NCBI GenBank assembly: GCA_964519345.1
Contig: CAZFKX010000015.1
Location: forward strand, 1 to 48,855
Source: Persephonella sp964519345
GTDB lineage: Bacteria > Aquificota > Aquificia > Aquificales > Hydrogenothermaceae
DNA: 48,855 bases
Reading direction: 5' to 3'
The notes under the pieces are model-generated. The model searched no databases, was not told the origin of the DNA, and saw only the letters and a program-made list of their open reading frames with translations. A program made the translations under genes and the position numbers. Shown here one piece after another: positions 47,927 through 48,855 of this stretch (within the stretch, counting starts at the first letter, position 1; every line of letters starts with the position of its first letter).

Positions 47927-48855
47927 ATGATGTCAGGGTCTGAAAAAGATAGAATTCTCGATATCGGGAAAATAGATGAAATCCGTGAAAAATTCCTGGA
48001 GAATCCCAGAAATATAGTAGCAATGAACGCAGCGACAAGGGCAGCCCTCAATGAAGTGGCCCTGAACAGGGATGTCATCAACAACGCCGGTCATATCTTT
48101 TCCATAGAAATGGAACCGGCGGAAATAACGGATCAGAAGAAAAACGGGACCTGCTGGATTTACGCGGAACTGAACTGGCTCAGGACCTTTGGTCAGGCTA
48201 AACACAAGATAAAGAACCTGGCGCTGTCACACAATTATCTAGTTTTCTGGGACAAATTCGAAAAAGCCAACTATTTTTATGAAATGATAATAAAACATAT
48301 TGATGAAGAACCGGATGGCAGAAGATTGTTGTTTCTCCTTTCCGATCCCACCACAGATGGTGGAGAATGGCATATGCTGCACAATCTCATTGCAAAATAC
48401 GGAATGGTTCCTGCGGAAATCATGCCTGATACATTCAACAGAGAAAACAGCAGTTACATGAATCAAGTCCTGGGCTACTCTCTGAGGCAGGGTGCGGCCG
48501 AGCTAAAGGCAATGCACGAAGCAGGAAAAAGTACCAAAGAATTGAACCGGAAAAAAGAGAGACTACTGGAAGAAGCATATAGGATCCTTGCTATTTCCCT
48601 TGGTGTTCCACCGGAAAAATTCACTTGGGGTTTTCGCGATACCGACAAGAAATTTCACAGGGAGAAGGACATAACACCTCGTGAATTCTACGATAAATAT
48701 ATAGGTGTAAATCCGGATGACGTATATACAATTGCCAGCTGTCCTTCATCCTTAACCGAATTCGGAAAAACTTACACCATGGAATTTTTTCAACAATATG
48801 GCAGACGGAGTCCAGTGGAAATGGCTCAACCTTCCGATTAATGAATTAAAGAAGT
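47927..48855 (+). pseudogene. pepC: Aminopeptidase C / bleomycin hydrolase family (C1B), frameshifted and cut by the window edge
   Basis: Papain-like cysteine aminopeptidase. From the ATG at 47927 (or 47930; AGGGAG upstream) the product starts SGSEKDRILDIGKIDEI and carries EITDQKKNGTCWIYAELNWL with the catalytic Cys at about residue 76, then LSHNYLVFWDKFEKANYFYE, SDPTTDGGEWHMLHNLIAKY and ITPREFYDKYIG, all family blocks. The frame goes wrong in a T6 run (48785-48790): removing one T restores NNMADGVQWKWLNLPINEL, the expected continuation, to the edge. As it stands the protein ends with TAA at 48839. The catalytic His/Asn region lies outside the window. Its composition differs from all genes to its left. 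Confidence 0.8.

Overview
The window looks like a chromosomal segment from an AT-rich, thermophilic Gram-negative bacterium, most likely Aquificota (Hydrogenothermaceae, a Persephonella-like organism). This rests on the style of the core proteins (homo-oligomeric ATP sulfurylase with a Cys/His cluster, Lys/Glu/Ile-rich sequences, RecA-PilT-RecX-RibF order, many 4-nt gene overlaps) and on envelope genes that need an outer membrane. The last ~1.15 kb is different: richer in G+C, different codon use, and joined to the rest inside a tRNA gene. It is probably a foreign or misassembled segment.

Left end (1-6.9 kb, all minus strand): a very AT-rich surface-polysaccharide cluster. It has a nonsense-broken nucleotide-sugar pyrophosphorylase (mannose-1-P guanylyltransferase type), GT4 and GT2 glycosyltransferases, a Wzy/ligase-like polymerase, a CDP-glycerol glycerophosphotransferase, a TagD-like glycerol-3-P cytidylyltransferase and a Wzx flippase. 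The 40-codon head of a second flippase remains upstream. Together they imply a glycerol-phosphate-bearing O-antigen or capsule.

Accessory patch (6.9-11 kb): an MntA/HepT (MNT/HEPN) toxin-antitoxin operon with its own promoter, a dyad over the -35 box and a small frameshifted leader ORF. A decayed second MNT gene lies downstream. Then come sat, a small exported Cys-rich protein, and two tandem Uma2-family nuclease-like genes, one intact and one broken in three places.

Core block (11-29.6 kb): glmS (minus), then a long plus-strand run: a MidA-like methyltransferase, a membrane protein, prfB, an M23 peptidase overlapping a bactofilin, queC, a topA without zinc ribbons, gatC, recA, pilT, recX, ribF, a 934-aa TPR protein with a TolQ/TolR pair, rimM, a PhoH-like ATPase and ybeY.

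Envelope block (29.5-37.3 kb): a CsgG-family lipoprotein, a large LamG-like/FlgT-like exported protein, three LPP20-type small lipoproteins and an MltC-like lytic transglycosylase, next to a minus-strand set (second transglycosylase, rhodanese, 88-aa unknown, redoxin without Cys-x-x-Cys, mtaB). The CsgG/FlgT-like/LPP20/MltC set is my best candidate for an under-described system: an outer-membrane pore or ring complex with accessory lipoproteins and its own peptidoglycan hydrolase.

Right end (37.3-48.9 kb): mtaB, an aldo/keto reductase, a TPR protein, argG, a beta-barrel protein, an unknown conserved protein, a valS with an unusual insertion of about 200 residues, tRNA-Asn, ppa, tRNA-Pro and a hybrid tRNA-Arg. 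The foreign segment follows, with a frameshifted PepC-type cysteine aminopeptidase running to the window edge. Two tRNA promoters share one design: a consensus TTGACA whose first bases belong to the stop codon of the upstream gene.
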